Of a stretch of 64,000 nucleotides of DNA, positions 1-8,422 are shown piece after piece (positions within the stretch are counted from its first letter, which is position 1; every line of letters begins with the position of its first letter). The notes beneath the pieces are model-generated. The model was not told where the DNA came from. It ran no database searches and saw only the letters and a program-made list of their open reading frames with translations. The DNA lies in contig NZ_RRCO01000004.1 in assembly GCF_003862475.1 (NCBI RefSeq), positions 62,001 through 126,000 on the forward strand. Direction: 5' to 3'. Source of the stretch: Lachnoanaerobaculum gingivalis (GTDB lineage Bacteria; Bacillota; Clostridia; Lachnospirales; Lachnospiraceae). The position numbers and the translations under genes were made by a program.

Positions 1-1043
1 TTGATAAGCCGCAAAGAATAGAGATACCTATAACAAAGAGAACTTATTCAAAAGATGAGGCAAAGGAGGCTATAAAAAAAGGTCTGGAAGAGATACTTTT
101 AACACTTCCGGGTGAGAATTCTTCACTGCAAAATATCACCACAGATTTGAATTTGACAAATGAAATAAGCGATTTAGGCCTTAGTGTAAAGTGGGATTTC
201 GGCGAGAGTGAACTTATAGACATTTTGGGAAATGTACATAATGAAAATCTCAAAGAAAACATAAATCTTGATATAGAGGTAGACTTAAGTTATGAAACTT
301 ATGAGGAAAGCTATATTATTCCAATAACAGTATGTCCGAAAATATTATCAAATGATGAAAGGCTTTTAAAGGGGCTGATTGATAAGATAGCAATTGTCGA
401 TAAGGAATCAATCCAAAAAGACGGTTATACTCTGCCGGATACGTATGACGGTAAAAGTCTTATATACCACTATGGTGAAGCGTTTAACTTTAATATTATT
501 CCGATTATGGGAACAGTTATAGCGATACTTTTATATTTACAGGAAAAGGAAAAAGAAAGGCGGAGCACAGAAAAGAGAAAAAGGGAGCTTATGAAGGATT
601 ATCCGGATATAGTTTCAAAACTGATAGTATTTATAGGTGCCGGACTTTCTGTCAGACAGTCATGGGAGAGTATAGTTATAGATTATGAGAATGAATGTAA
701 AGAGAACAATGAAAGAAGATATGCCTATGAGGAAATGGTAAAGGCTCTGGCAAAACTTAAAACCGGAATATATGAGAATACTGTATATAAGGATTTCGGC
801 AGGAGCTGTGCCCTTAGGCAATATATGAAATTGGCATCACTTTTAGAACAAAACAGAAGGAACGGACTTGCAAATCTGCACAGTCTCCTAAGCATGGAGT
901 CACAAAGTGCATGGGATGAGAGGATAAATTTGGCAAGAAGAGAAGGCGAGGAGTTAAATACAAAGCTGCTTTTACCGCTTTTTATGATGTTACTTATAGT
1001 GATGATGATAATAATTGTACCTGCATTGTTGATATTTTATTGA
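1..1043 (+). CDS. Type II secretion system F (TadC-like) membrane protein, 5' truncated by window edge
   Basis: The frame is open from the first bases of the window (codons start at position 3) and ends at TGA 1041-1043, so the true start lies upstream; the first internal ATG at 147 is unlikely to be the start. A membrane segment (NIIPIMGTVIAILLYL) is followed by a basic linker, then by a helical region with GAGLSVRQSWESI and LLEQNRRNGLANL, and a hydrophobic C-terminal segment. This is the T2SSF arrangement of TadB/TadC inner-membrane platform proteins, which anchor the assembly ATPase of Flp/Tad pili. The downstream genes (Flp-like pilin, TadE-like proteins, prepilin peptidase) support the assignment. 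It is more TadC-like than TadB-like because it directly precedes the pilin, but that distinction is an inference. Confidence 0.8.
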   Translation, partial: DKPQRIEIPITKRTYSKDEAKEAIKKGLEEILLTLPGENSSLQNITTDLNLTNEISDLGLSVKWDFGESELIDILGNVHNENLKENINLDIEVDLSYETYEESYIIPITVCPKILSNDERLLKGLIDKIAIVDKESIQKDGYTLPDTYDGKSLIYHYGEAFNFNIIPIMGTVIAILLYLQEKEKERRSTEKRKRELMKDYPDIVSKLIVFIGAGLSVRQSWESIVIDYENECKENNERRYAYEEMVKALAKLKTGIYENTVYKDFGRSCALRQYMKLASLLEQNRRNGLANLHSLLSMESQSAWDERINLARREGEELNTKLLLPLFMMLLIVMMIIIVPALLIFY

Positions 1044-1092
1044 TTTTATAAAAGCAATGTGGATTTTAGAAAATTAGAAAGGGGTAGTAAAT

Positions 1093-1269
1093 ATGTTGGA
1101 GTTTTGGAAAGATTTTATGGAAAATGAGGACGGTGTCGGAGTAGTGGAGATTGTTTTGGTTTTAGTGGTTTTGATAGGTCTGGTACTTATATTTAAAGGA
1201 AATATCAGTAAGCTTATGAACAATATCTTTAAGGAAATCAATAAGAAATCAAAAGAGGTATATAATTGA
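1093..1269 (+). CDS. Flp1-type IVb pilin-like small membrane protein (58 aa)
   Basis: The ATG at 1093 follows an AGAAAGGGG ribosome binding site and the frame closes at TGA 1267-1269. The 58-residue product has an acidic N-terminus (MENEDGVGVVEI), one strongly hydrophobic segment (VLVLVVLIGLVLIF) and a lysine-rich C-terminus. Glu at position +5 after the GV junction, just before the hydrophobic helix, is the layout of type IVb prepilins, and clostridial Flp1-like pilins have this size. The next gene starts within its stop codon, so it is translated as part of the same pilus operon. It is probably the major pilin cleaved by the peptidase encoded at 4053. Exact cleavage position is an inference. 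Confidence 0.8.
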   Translation: MLEFWKDFMENEDGVGVVEIVLVLVVLIGLVLIFKGNISKLMNNIFKEINKKSKEVYN

Positions 1270-3170
1270 GAAAAAGCGGTTCCGTTACCGTCTTTATATG
1301 TCTGATATTTGTCTGTATCAGTGCTTTAATATGTGGACTTTTGGAGTCTGCAAGGACATCGGGAGCAAGATTTTATTTACAGGTGGCAGGAGACTCTGCA
1401 ATTGATTCACTTTTTAGCAGATATCATAGAAAGCTTTGGGAGAATTACAGAATATTCGGTCTGGAAAGTTACAGTGATGAGAATATAAAAGATATGATGC
1501 TTTTGTATATGGACCCTTATATAAAAAACAGCGGAATGTACAGGATTCAAAATCCGCATGTGAATTTAAATAAGAAAATATATTTAAATGACAATGGCGG
1601 CATGTATCTTGAGCAGGAGATTATTGATTATATGGGCCTTGGAACTTTTGAATCAATATTTGACAGTTCTCCCGATAAGCTTTGGAAAGATATAGAAGAT
1701 GCTAAGAGTATGGAAAAGGTTACTTCCGACTATGGCCTCAGTTCAAGAGAAGCAATTGAAGTTGAGAAGGTTTTAAAAAGACTTTCTGAAAATATTTCAG
1801 AACAGGAGAAAATAAGATCTGAAATGAGATCCTCACTTGGTGCAAGAAATCTCACGGAGATAAAAAAGCTTTGTAAGAATCTGAAAAAGGTATTAAAAAA
1901 AGTTCCTGATCTTATAAAAAAGTATGAAAAAAAAGCCGATAAATTATCAAGGAAAATCGGAGAAATAAAAGATAAAAATGCCGAAAGTATTTCGAAACTC
2001 TCAGAAAACAATAAGGCGTATATTGAGGGAGAAACGGAAAAGTTTAAAGACTACGCAGATAAGGACGGAGAAAGAAGACTTGAGGTGGTAGCACTTGGCG
2101 GACTTTCTGAAAGTATGATAAGAGAAATTGAGCATCTGGAAGCCGATATTGAAATCCTTCAGGAAAGAATATCTGAAGCATCGGATGATGAAGAAGATGA
2201 CCACAGTAGTGAAATAAGCGAGGGATGGGATAATGTGAGTGATGATATAAATTCACTTACAGAAATGAGAATGAACTTTAGACATGGAATATCTGATGAA
2301 GTTAAGGAAGATAAGCTAAAGCAGTTAAAGGATCTTATTTCCGACGGTATATTCTCTCTTGTGATTCCTGAAAACAGAGAGGTTTCAAATAAAAGTATAA
2401 ACAGACTCGCTCTTCCTTCAAATACCGTCACAGGAGGATATACAGGCAGAAATCTTGCAGAAAGGCTTCTTATAAATGAGTATATCGGAACATACTTTGC
2501 CGACTTTACAGATGACATAAGTACTCCTCTGTCATATGAGCTTGAATATATATTAAACGGAAAAGACTCGGACAGGGAGAATCTTGAAAACACGGTGGCG
2601 TCTCTTCTTGCAATACGAGAGGGATTAAACTATATGCATATCATATCCGATGCCGATAAGATGCAAAGAGCCGAAGAGCTTGCCGAGGTAATCAGCGGTG
2701 TGATATGTCTGCCCGAAATAACAGTTCTTATCAAGTTTTTGATAATAGGGGTATGGGCTTTGGTGGAATCGGCTATAGATATCAAATGTCTTTTATCAGG
2801 GGGCAAGGTGCCTATAATAAAGACGAAAGATGATTGGAAGGCGGATCTTGACACGATATTTGAAGTTTTGGAAAACAGGGCTTTGGGTAATAATGATTCT
2901 GAACGTGGTATCAACTATGAGGGATATTTGAAAATGCTTTTATATATAGAAGATCCCGTAAAAAGAAATTTCAGAATGATGGATATAATGCAGCTTGATA
3001 TAGGTGTGAGCCAAAACGACTTTTTAATGCAGGATATGATATACGGTATTGATGCAAATATAAGCTGTGGAGCAAGAAGAGTATTCAGCGAAATATCATA
3101 TTTTTCAAAAGAGTTTGCAGGTCTTACTTCAAGCTATGAGATGCAGGTTAAAGTGGAGAAAATATATTGA
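1266..3170 (+). CDS. DUF5702 / TadE-TadG-like pilus-associated membrane protein
   Basis: The TTG start at 1266 overlaps the pilin stop codon (TTGA), a typical translational coupling. The 634-residue protein opens with MRKSGSVTVFICLIF and one N-terminal membrane helix, as in TadE/F/G pseudopilin-like proteins. A long, highly charged central part (roughly residues 150-340) is Lys/Glu/Ser rich and probably coiled-coil. A second hydrophobic stretch lies near residues 480-505 (ITVLIKFLIIGVWALV). This layout matches the DUF5702 proteins of clostridial Tad loci, whose precise role in pilus biogenesis is not established. I infer an extracytoplasmic helical stalk tethered by the N-terminal helix. Confidence 0.75.
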   Translation: MRKSGSVTVFICLIFVCISALICGLLESARTSGARFYLQVAGDSAIDSLFSRYHRKLWENYRIFGLESYSDENIKDMMLLYMDPYIKNSGMYRIQNPHVNLNKKIYLNDNGGMYLEQEIIDYMGLGTFESIFDSSPDKLWKDIEDAKSMEKVTSDYGLSSREAIEVEKVLKRLSENISEQEKIRSEMRSSLGARNLTEIKKLCKNLKKVLKKVPDLIKKYEKKADKLSRKIGEIKDKNAESISKLSENNKAYIEGETEKFKDYADKDGERRLEVVALGGLSESMIREIEHLEADIEILQERISEASDDEEDDHSSEISEGWDNVSDDINSLTEMRMNFRHGISDEVKEDKLKQLKDLISDGIFSLVIPENREVSNKSINRLALPSNTVTGGYTGRNLAERLLINEYIGTYFADFTDDISTPLSYELEYILNGKDSDRENLENTVASLLAIREGLNYMHIISDADKMQRAEELAEVISGVICLPEITVLIKFLIIGVWALVESAIDIKCLLSGGKVPIIKTKDDWKADLDTIFEVLENRALGNNDSERGINYEGYLKMLLYIEDPVKRNFRMMDIMQLDIGVSQNDFLMQDMIYGIDANISCGARRVFSEISYFSKEFAGLTSSYEMQVKVEKIY

Positions 3171-3183
3171 AGGGAGGTTTTGT

Positions 3184-4056
3184 ATGTCCTCTTATAATGA
3201 AAATTTTAAAAATAAAAAAATGAAAGCTCTCCAAGCATGCAGGTATAAGAGGACGCACAAAGCCTCTCTCAGTGTAGAGGCGGCCATGTGCTTTAGCCTG
3301 TTTATTATAGCTATGGCGGTACTTATAATGCCTTTTGATATGATGAATACCAATAGAAAAATCAGAGGAATCGCAGAAGCCGTATGTAAGGATTCCTGCC
3401 AGTATGCATATACATATTACAGATTTACAGGTAATACGAGAGAAGAAGAAAATGAAAATTACGATCATGAGGCTATGGAAAATGTAAAGGGAGTATTTGC
3501 AGGTGGAGCAATAGGAAGCTTTGTGGTTGCAAAAATAAATGCCGAGGTGAAAGATAAGAATATAGCTAATATTCACGGACTTTTATCAACCTGTATGTCT
3601 GACGGTGAGACCATATGTATAAGGATAGATTATAAATATTCACTTCCTATAGGGATATTTAAAAATTCGATCAATCAGACTGTGGTAGCTTCAAGAAGAG
3701 CGTGGATAGGAGCGGACGGCGGGAAAGGCTCCGGAAATTCGGATGATGAAGAATATGTTTATATAGGCAGGAACTCGACCAGGTATCATTTAGATCCAAG
3801 ATGCCACTATCTTTATAATGATTTGCGCTCGGTATCTTTGTCTGAAATAGCAGGTATAAGAAATGATAACGGAGCGAGGTATCAACCATGTGAAAGATGT
3901 GGAAACAGAGCAGGAACAACGGTTTATATAATGCCTTCAGGCACAAGATATCACAGTGATCCGAATTGCAGTGCAATCATAGCTTATGTACAAAGAGTTA
4001 AGCTCTCGGATGTGGAGCATTTGGGAGTATGTTCTTACTGTGGAGGTAGACATTGA
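3184..4056 (+). CDS. TadE-like pilus protein with a tandem Cys/His (Ada-like) C-terminal domain
   Basis: The ATG at 3184 sits behind AGGGAGG and is preferred over an earlier in-frame ATG at 3067 inside the preceding gene; product 290 aa. After a basic N-terminus, residues about 30-55 read SLSVEAAMCFSLFIIAMAVL, the TadE-like signal with Glu before the hydrophobic helix. The C-terminal third carries two similar units: TRYHLDPRCHYLY followed by QPCERCG, and TRYHSDPNCSAII followed by CSYCGG. This His-x-x-x-x-Cys plus Cys-x-x-Cys pattern resembles the small metal-binding Ada-type or 'GxxYHxxxC...CxxC' domains found on extracellular proteins. Zinc binding is an inference. The gene lies between DUF5702 and the prepilin peptidase and overlaps the latter by 4 bases. 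Confidence 0.75.
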   Translation: MSSYNENFKNKKMKALQACRYKRTHKASLSVEAAMCFSLFIIAMAVLIMPFDMMNTNRKIRGIAEAVCKDSCQYAYTYYRFTGNTREEENENYDHEAMENVKGVFAGGAIGSFVVAKINAEVKDKNIANIHGLLSTCMSDGETICIRIDYKYSLPIGIFKNSINQTVVASRRAWIGADGGKGSGNSDDEEYVYIGRNSTRYHLDPRCHYLYNDLRSVSLSEIAGIRNDNGARYQPCERCGNRAGTTVYIMPSGTRYHSDPNCSAIIAYVQRVKLSDVEHLGVCSYCGGRH

Positions 4057-4502
4057 GTATTGAACTTGTGGAAAAGATGATTTTAATAATATTTTTGCTG
4101 ATTTTTACATTTCAGGATATCAGAAAAAAAGAGATATACACTTTTGGTGTGGTTTTATTTTATATAATGATTATAGATATTCAGATATATAAGCTTATTA
4201 TCGGTAACAGCATAGATATTAAGAATACAGTATTTGGAATACTAAGCGGTTTTTTATTATTGCCGCTTTCAAAGTTTAATATCTTGGGAGAGGGGGATGC
4301 ACTCGTATTTATAGGTTGCGGAGCGATTCTCGGTTTAAAAGGAAATATACTTTTGTTTTTTGTATCGGTTTTTATAGTTTCAATATATGCTCTTTTTATG
4401 AGCCTATATTACATGGTAAAAAAACGTAGAATAAAAGGAGTCAGAGTGGCAATGCTTCCTTTTATAACTATGGCAAATTGCATTATATGGTTATGTGTAT
4501 GA
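4053..4502 (+). CDS. A24 prepilin peptidase, TadV/CpaA-like
   Basis: The TTG start at 4053 overlaps the previous stop codon. The 149-residue product is almost entirely hydrophobic with several predicted membrane helices. The two catalytic aspartates of the GxGD aspartyl protease family are visible: Asp22 in FQDIRKKEI and Asp82 in the motif GEGD. This is the short form lacking the N-terminal methyltransferase domain, as in TadV/CpaA. It should cleave the leader of the Flp1-like pilin and the TadE-like proteins at the cytoplasmic membrane. The family assignment is secure; the substrates are inferred from gene context. Confidence 0.88.
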   Translation: MSIELVEKMILIIFLLIFTFQDIRKKEIYTFGVVLFYIMIIDIQIYKLIIGNSIDIKNTVFGILSGFLLLPLSKFNILGEGDALVFIGCGAILGLKGNILLFFVSVFIVSIYALFMSLYYMVKKRRIKGVRVAMLPFITMANCIIWLCV

Positions 4503-4888
4503 AGAAGAGTTTGAGAGCAAGTTTTACAGTGGAGATAACTTATATTATATTTTTTATATTTATGGGTATTGCTTTTATAATAGGATACAGCATAGATAAA
4601 CATACTGAAACGGTTGACAGTATTGAGATGCATCTACTGCTTGAGAGATTGGCACATGATGAAAAAGATATGGGATATGATACGGAAAGGTTAAAGTCTT
4701 TAGTTGAGTTAAAGGGCAATAAAGCTGTAAAAATAAAGAAACATAAATTTTCCGTGGAAGGGGAGCAGGGAAATCAGAGTATCAGAGTGGCTGTCTATGA
4801 TCCCGAGGGCTATATAAGAGCGACTACAGCATTGGAGGGGATATATGAAAGACTTAAAGGTCAGTTATCAGAGGAATCTGAAGAGTAA
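4499..4888 (+). CDS. Small TadE-like pseudopilin
   Basis: The ATG at 4499 overlaps the preceding TGA (ATGA), so this start is preferred over ATG 4478 inside the peptidase gene; product 129 aa. The N-terminus (KKSLRASFTVEITYIIFFIF) is basic, then has Glu directly before a long hydrophobic helix, the class-III-type prepilin or TadE signal. The rest is a soluble extracellular domain without a recognised fold. It is likely a minor pilin or pseudopilin of the Tad machine processed by the adjacent peptidase. Its 3' end overlaps the next gene by 44 bases, an unusually long but coupled overlap. Confidence 0.7.
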   Translation: MKKSLRASFTVEITYIIFFIFMGIAFIIGYSIDKHTETVDSIEMHLLLERLAHDEKDMGYDTERLKSLVELKGNKAVKIKKHKFSVEGEQGNQSIRVAVYDPEGYIRATTALEGIYERLKGQLSEESEE

Positions 4889-5978
4889 CCAGCTTATATT
4901 TGAGCCGGGGGAAAGTTTTTTGCTTGAGTTAAAAAGTAAATATGCCTTTGAACTGGGTATGATAGAGCATAATAATATCAAAAATTTCTTGAAGCCTTTT
5001 ATAAAAAGGCTGAACTCTAAAATAGAGATTTGTTATGATATAAGCTCACTACAGCCGGTATCAAGAATTTTTGAAGTAAAAACATTGAATGCAGAAGAAA
5101 TAAAATCATTTATTATTGAAATAATAACAGCCACAAAATCATTGGAAGAATTTTTACTTGAAGCATCATCAATAGTACTGGATCCCGAATATATTTTTTC
5201 CGATTTGGACCTTAAAAGATTCTTATTTTTATATATTCCAAGAAACGAAGATAATAAAGAAGAGATGAAATTATTATTGGAAAATATTTTAAATAATATC
5301 AATAAGGAAGATAAAGACTGTTTGATAACGGTATACGGGATGCTAAAGGAATGTCAAAAAAGAGATTTCACTATAAATGATTTGGAAGGAATTTTGGACT
5401 CTAATATAAAGAAAGCGGATAAGGAGCAGGTTACCTTTGAAGAAATAATTCCTGAGAATGTCGAGGAAAAAGAGCGTAATAAAACTAAATTCAATATTTT
5501 CGGAGGCATTTTTAAGAATCAAAAAGTAAAGTCTCAGGATGAGGAATCGGAATTTCTTGAAAAGGTATTTGAGGGTTATGAGTCAAATGTGAATGCCGCA
5601 TATATAAATGAGGATAAGGCTTCATTTACAGTACCTGATGAAGAAATAGGAAGTACCGTACTGCTCACGGATATAAAGATAAAAAGTTCGGGAAGATTTT
5701 TAAGAACTGTAAACGGGAAGGAAGACATAGAGCTTTCATATTTACCGTTTATTATAGGTAAACAGGAAAGAGTATGTGATTATGTTCTTGATACGGACGG
5801 AGTGAGCAGAATGCATTTGAAATTCTTTGAAAAAGATAATGAAATTTATGCAAGAGATCTAAACTCAAGAAACGGAACATATGTCAACGGAAGAAAGCTT
5901 GAAAATGAGGAAAATATAAGGCTGCATAATGGTGATTCCGTAAATATCTGCGGAATAAGTTATATATTGGAGATATAA
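4845..5978 (+). CDS. DUF6382/FHA-domain protein of the Tad locus
   Basis: The 377-residue protein has an N-terminal region of about 200 residues like the DUF6382 domain seen in clostridial Tad loci, an acidic linker, and a C-terminal FHA domain at about 295-377. The FHA signature is clear: SRMHL (Ser-Arg-x-His) and NSRNGTYVNG, which bind phosphothreonine. Members of this architecture are thought to be cytoplasmic regulators of pilus assembly responding to Ser/Thr kinases; this is inference here. The ATG at 4845 lies inside the 3' end of the preceding gene. It ends the operon: the next gene has its own promoter. Confidence 0.8.
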   Translation: MKDLKVSYQRNLKSNQLIFEPGESFLLELKSKYAFELGMIEHNNIKNFLKPFIKRLNSKIEICYDISSLQPVSRIFEVKTLNAEEIKSFIIEIITATKSLEEFLLEASSIVLDPEYIFSDLDLKRFLFLYIPRNEDNKEEMKLLLENILNNINKEDKDCLITVYGMLKECQKRDFTINDLEGILDSNIKKADKEQVTFEEIIPENVEEKERNKTKFNIFGGIFKNQKVKSQDEESEFLEKVFEGYESNVNAAYINEDKASFTVPDEEIGSTVLLTDIKIKSSGRFLRTVNGKEDIELSYLPFIIGKQERVCDYVLDTDGVSRMHLKFFEKDNEIYARDLNSRNGTYVNGRKLENEENIRLHNGDSVNICGISYILEI

Positions 5979-5984
5979 TTATTC

Positions 5985-6012
5985 TTGATAGTTTTCGTAT
6001 CTATGTTATACT
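5985..6012 (+). promoter_or_regulatory. Probable sigma-A promoter for the sortase gene
   Basis: TTGATA (5985-5990) and TATACT (6007-6012) are separated by 16 bases, about 90 bases before the sortase start. Confidence 0.55.
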
Positions 6013-6103
6013 TTATAAAATCATTAAGAAAGTTTTTATGGCTTTTTATTTGTAAAGGGAATAATATTGTAAAAGGCTGTATAGTGATGATTAGGAGAAG
6101 AAA

Positions 6104-6874
6104 GTGAAGGACAAGATACGAATAGTGCTATGCTGTATATTTTTATTAATAGCGGTATATGCAGGATATAATATTATTAAGATACAAAGTGAATACAAAA
6201 AAGGTGTGGATACCTATAAAGAAATAGATAAGTATACCATAGAGCAGACAACAGCACAGTCAAGTGATAATACTGAAGAGACTCAGGAGGAAACTGAAGA
6301 AGAAAAGCCTTATCCGAAGGTTGATTTTGCAGGATTAAAGGCTGTAAACAGTGATGTTATAGGTTGGATTTATGTGCCTGATACAGAAATAAATTATCCG
6401 ATAGTGCATACAACAGATAATGAATATTATCTGGACCATATGGTGGACAGAACGGAGAATCCGGCAGGTGCTATATTCTTAGATACCAGAAACCCAAGTG
6501 ATTTGAGTGATCTGCACAGCATAATATACGGACATCATATGAAAAACGGAAGTATGTTTGCGGCACTTAAGGGCTATAAAAAGCAGGATTTCTTTGATGA
6601 ACATAAGAACGGATATTTGATAACCGAAGATGCGGTATACAGAATTGATTTCTTTGCCGGACATGTGGCAAATGTGGAAGAGAACGCATGGCAGCTTGAT
6701 TTTAGTGACGGTACGGAATTTGATAACTGGATAAAGTCATTAAAAGAAGTATCTGCATTTAAGTCGGATGTGAATCCGGAATATGATGATAAGGTCTTTA
6801 CCCTGTCAACCTGTAGTTATGAGTTTGATGATGCAAGATTTGTACTAAGCGGTAAGCTTACAAAAATTGAATAG
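6104..6874 (+). CDS. srtB: Class B sortase
   Basis: GTG start at 6104 with AGGAGAAG just upstream; 256 aa. One N-terminal membrane helix (residues 5-25) is followed by a Thr/Glu-rich linker (about 45-70) and the sortase barrel. The catalytic triad is visible: His144/145 in YGHHM, Cys237 in TLSTCSYE and Arg245 in DDARFVL. Cysteine followed by SYEF is typical of class B enzymes. It should attach a surface protein to peptidoglycan or polymerise pilin subunits outside the membrane. No sorting-signal substrate is evident next to it; proximity to the Tad locus may be coincidental since Tad pili do not need sortase. Confidence 0.9.
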   Translation: MKDKIRIVLCCIFLLIAVYAGYNIIKIQSEYKKGVDTYKEIDKYTIEQTTAQSSDNTEETQEETEEEKPYPKVDFAGLKAVNSDVIGWIYVPDTEINYPIVHTTDNEYYLDHMVDRTENPAGAIFLDTRNPSDLSDLHSIIYGHHMKNGSMFAALKGYKKQDFFDEHKNGYLITEDAVYRIDFFAGHVANVEENAWQLDFSDGTEFDNWIKSLKEVSAFKSDVNPEYDDKVFTLSTCSYEFDDARFVLSGKLTKIE

Positions 6875-6888
6875 CTTAAAAATCAATA

Positions 6889-6929
6889 TAAAGGGTTAAG
6901 AGCATAAACTGTTCTTGACCCTTTTTTTA
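6889..6929 (+). terminator. Rho-independent terminator after srtB
   Basis: AAAGGGT-tAAGA pairs with TCTTg-ACCCTTT and is followed by a T run. The 3' arm also contains TTGACC, part of the putative promoter of the next gene. Confidence 0.8.
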
Positions 6930-6943
6930 AAAGGTGGTAGTAT
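6915..6943 (+). promoter_or_regulatory. Possible promoter of the M20 hydrolase, overlapping a terminator
   Basis: TTGACC (6915-6920) lies 17 bases before TAGTAT (6938-6943); TATAAA at 6941 is an alternative. A short hairpin (CCTACT/AGTAGG, 6954-6970) follows in the leader. Confidence 0.4.
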
Positions 6944-7000
6944 AAATTAAAATCCTACTAATAAAGTAGGGATAAAGGGATAGAATGAAAAGAGGACTTT

Positions 7001-8251
7001 ATGGATATATTAAATGAAGTAAAAAAGATACATGAAACTTTGGTGGAGCTTAGAAGAGATTTCCATTTACATCCGGAACTCAGTATGAAGGAGTATCGAA
7101 CAGCTACAAGAATAGAAGAAGAGCTTGATAAGCTGGGTATAGAGCATTACAGAAGTGCAAAAACGGGAGTTATAGGACTTATTAAAGGAACAGGAAAGTC
7201 GGAGCCTGCAAAGAATAAGGGAGCAGATGAATCTGAGAGCAATATAGGACATCAGGGTAGTACCAGAGAGGGTAAGGACAGAGTTGTGGCACTCAGAGCC
7301 GATATAGATGCCCTTCCTATACTTGAAAGAGATGACAGAGCTTATTGCTCAAAAACAGAAGGTGTTATGCATGCATGCGGACATGATGTTCATAATGCGT
7401 CTTTACTTGGTGCGGCTATAATACTTGCCAATAACAGAGAAAAGTTTGCAGGAACGGTAAAACTTATTTTCCAGCCCGGTGAAGAAGTAGGTGCAGGTGC
7501 ACAGGCTATGATCGCAAACGGTGAAGTAAAGGGAGTTGAAAGAATCTTCGGACTCCATGTAGCTCCTGATTTAAGATGTGGAGAGATTGGTGTCACTACA
7601 GGCATAAACAATGCGTCTGTAGATCATTTCAGGATAGAGATAGAGGGAAAGGCTACTCATGTATCAACTCCTCAGATGGGTATAGATGCACTTTATATTG
7701 CCGCACAGACTGTTGTGGCATTACAGGCATTGGTTACAAGGACTACATCACCTATAGACCCTGTGGTTATAGGTGTGGGAATATTAAACTCGGGAACATC
7801 TTACAATATAGTGTCGGGAAGCGGTGTTATAGAGGGTACAACAAGAACAACATCGGAAAAGACCAGACAGGAAGTAAAGGCTAAGGTGCAAGAGACTGCT
7901 GAAAATATTGCAAAGATTTACGGAGGAAGCGCAAAGGTTATCTGGACAGATTATACATCCGCACTTATAAATGATGAGAGAGTTTCGGAAGAAGTCAGAG
8001 GCATCGTAAAGGATATTTTCGGAGAAAAGGCGGCAAGGGTAAGACCGATATCTTTAGGCGGTGATAATTTTGCTGAATTTATCATGGAAATTCCGGGGGC
8101 ATATGCTTATCTCGGAACTTCAAATGAGAGCATTCCAAACAGTTTAATTCAACTTCATAATGAAGGTTTTGACGTAGATGAGAACGCTTTGGACATAGGA
8201 GCAACACTTTATGCCGAGTATGCACTAAGGTGGTTAAATGATAAATTTTAA
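7001..8251 (+). CDS. M20 family metallo-amidohydrolase (N-acyl-amino-acid / hippurate hydrolase type)
   Basis: The 416-residue product is a two-metal M20D-type peptidase. Metal ligands are recognisable in MHACGHDVH (His124, Cys126, His128, His131) and PGEEVG (Glu161/Glu162); Asp101 lies in LRADIDALP. A dimerisation domain follows at about 190-310. Such enzymes deacylate N-acetyl or N-benzoyl amino acids or their peptides in the cytoplasm. Cys in the AxGHD loop is typical of the hippurate or IAA-amino-acid hydrolase group. An unusual charged, low-complexity insertion lies at about residues 65-92, between the N-terminal strand pair and the VVALRAD strand. Substrate cannot be read from sequence. 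Confidence 0.87.
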   Translation: MDILNEVKKIHETLVELRRDFHLHPELSMKEYRTATRIEEELDKLGIEHYRSAKTGVIGLIKGTGKSEPAKNKGADESESNIGHQGSTREGKDRVVALRADIDALPILERDDRAYCSKTEGVMHACGHDVHNASLLGAAIILANNREKFAGTVKLIFQPGEEVGAGAQAMIANGEVKGVERIFGLHVAPDLRCGEIGVTTGINNASVDHFRIEIEGKATHVSTPQMGIDALYIAAQTVVALQALVTRTTSPIDPVVIGVGILNSGTSYNIVSGSGVIEGTTRTTSEKTRQEVKAKVQETAENIAKIYGGSAKVIWTDYTSALINDERVSEEVRGIVKDIFGEKAARVRPISLGGDNFAEFIMEIPGAYAYLGTSNESIPNSLIQLHNEGFDVDENALDIGATLYAEYALRWLNDKF

Positions 8252-8353
8252 ACGAAGATGTGCTTATTTAGGGCGTTTTTAAACTTTTTTTAACAGCGAT
8301 ATTATATTATTATTAAAGATTACTTACAAATAGATAACTTCTTTAATAAATCG

Positions 8354-8382
8354 TTGACATTTAGTCGCTCAATTAATATAAT
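8354..8382 (+). promoter_or_regulatory. Consensus sigma-A promoter of the SleB-like gene
   Basis: TTGACA (8354-8359), 17-base spacer, TATAAT (8377-8382): a perfect match to consensus, 40 bases before the start codon. Confidence 0.85.
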
Positions 8383-8422
8383 TCAAAAAATTAACAATTG
8401 TGTTAAAAAAAGGAGAGACTTT

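Noticed and set aside
2159-2593. Long minus-strand frames opposite pilus, ilvD, TelA-region and ATPase genes
   Set aside because: They are antisense shadows of well-supported genes, with Ser/Ile/Leu-rich nonsense sequence and no ribosome binding sites.
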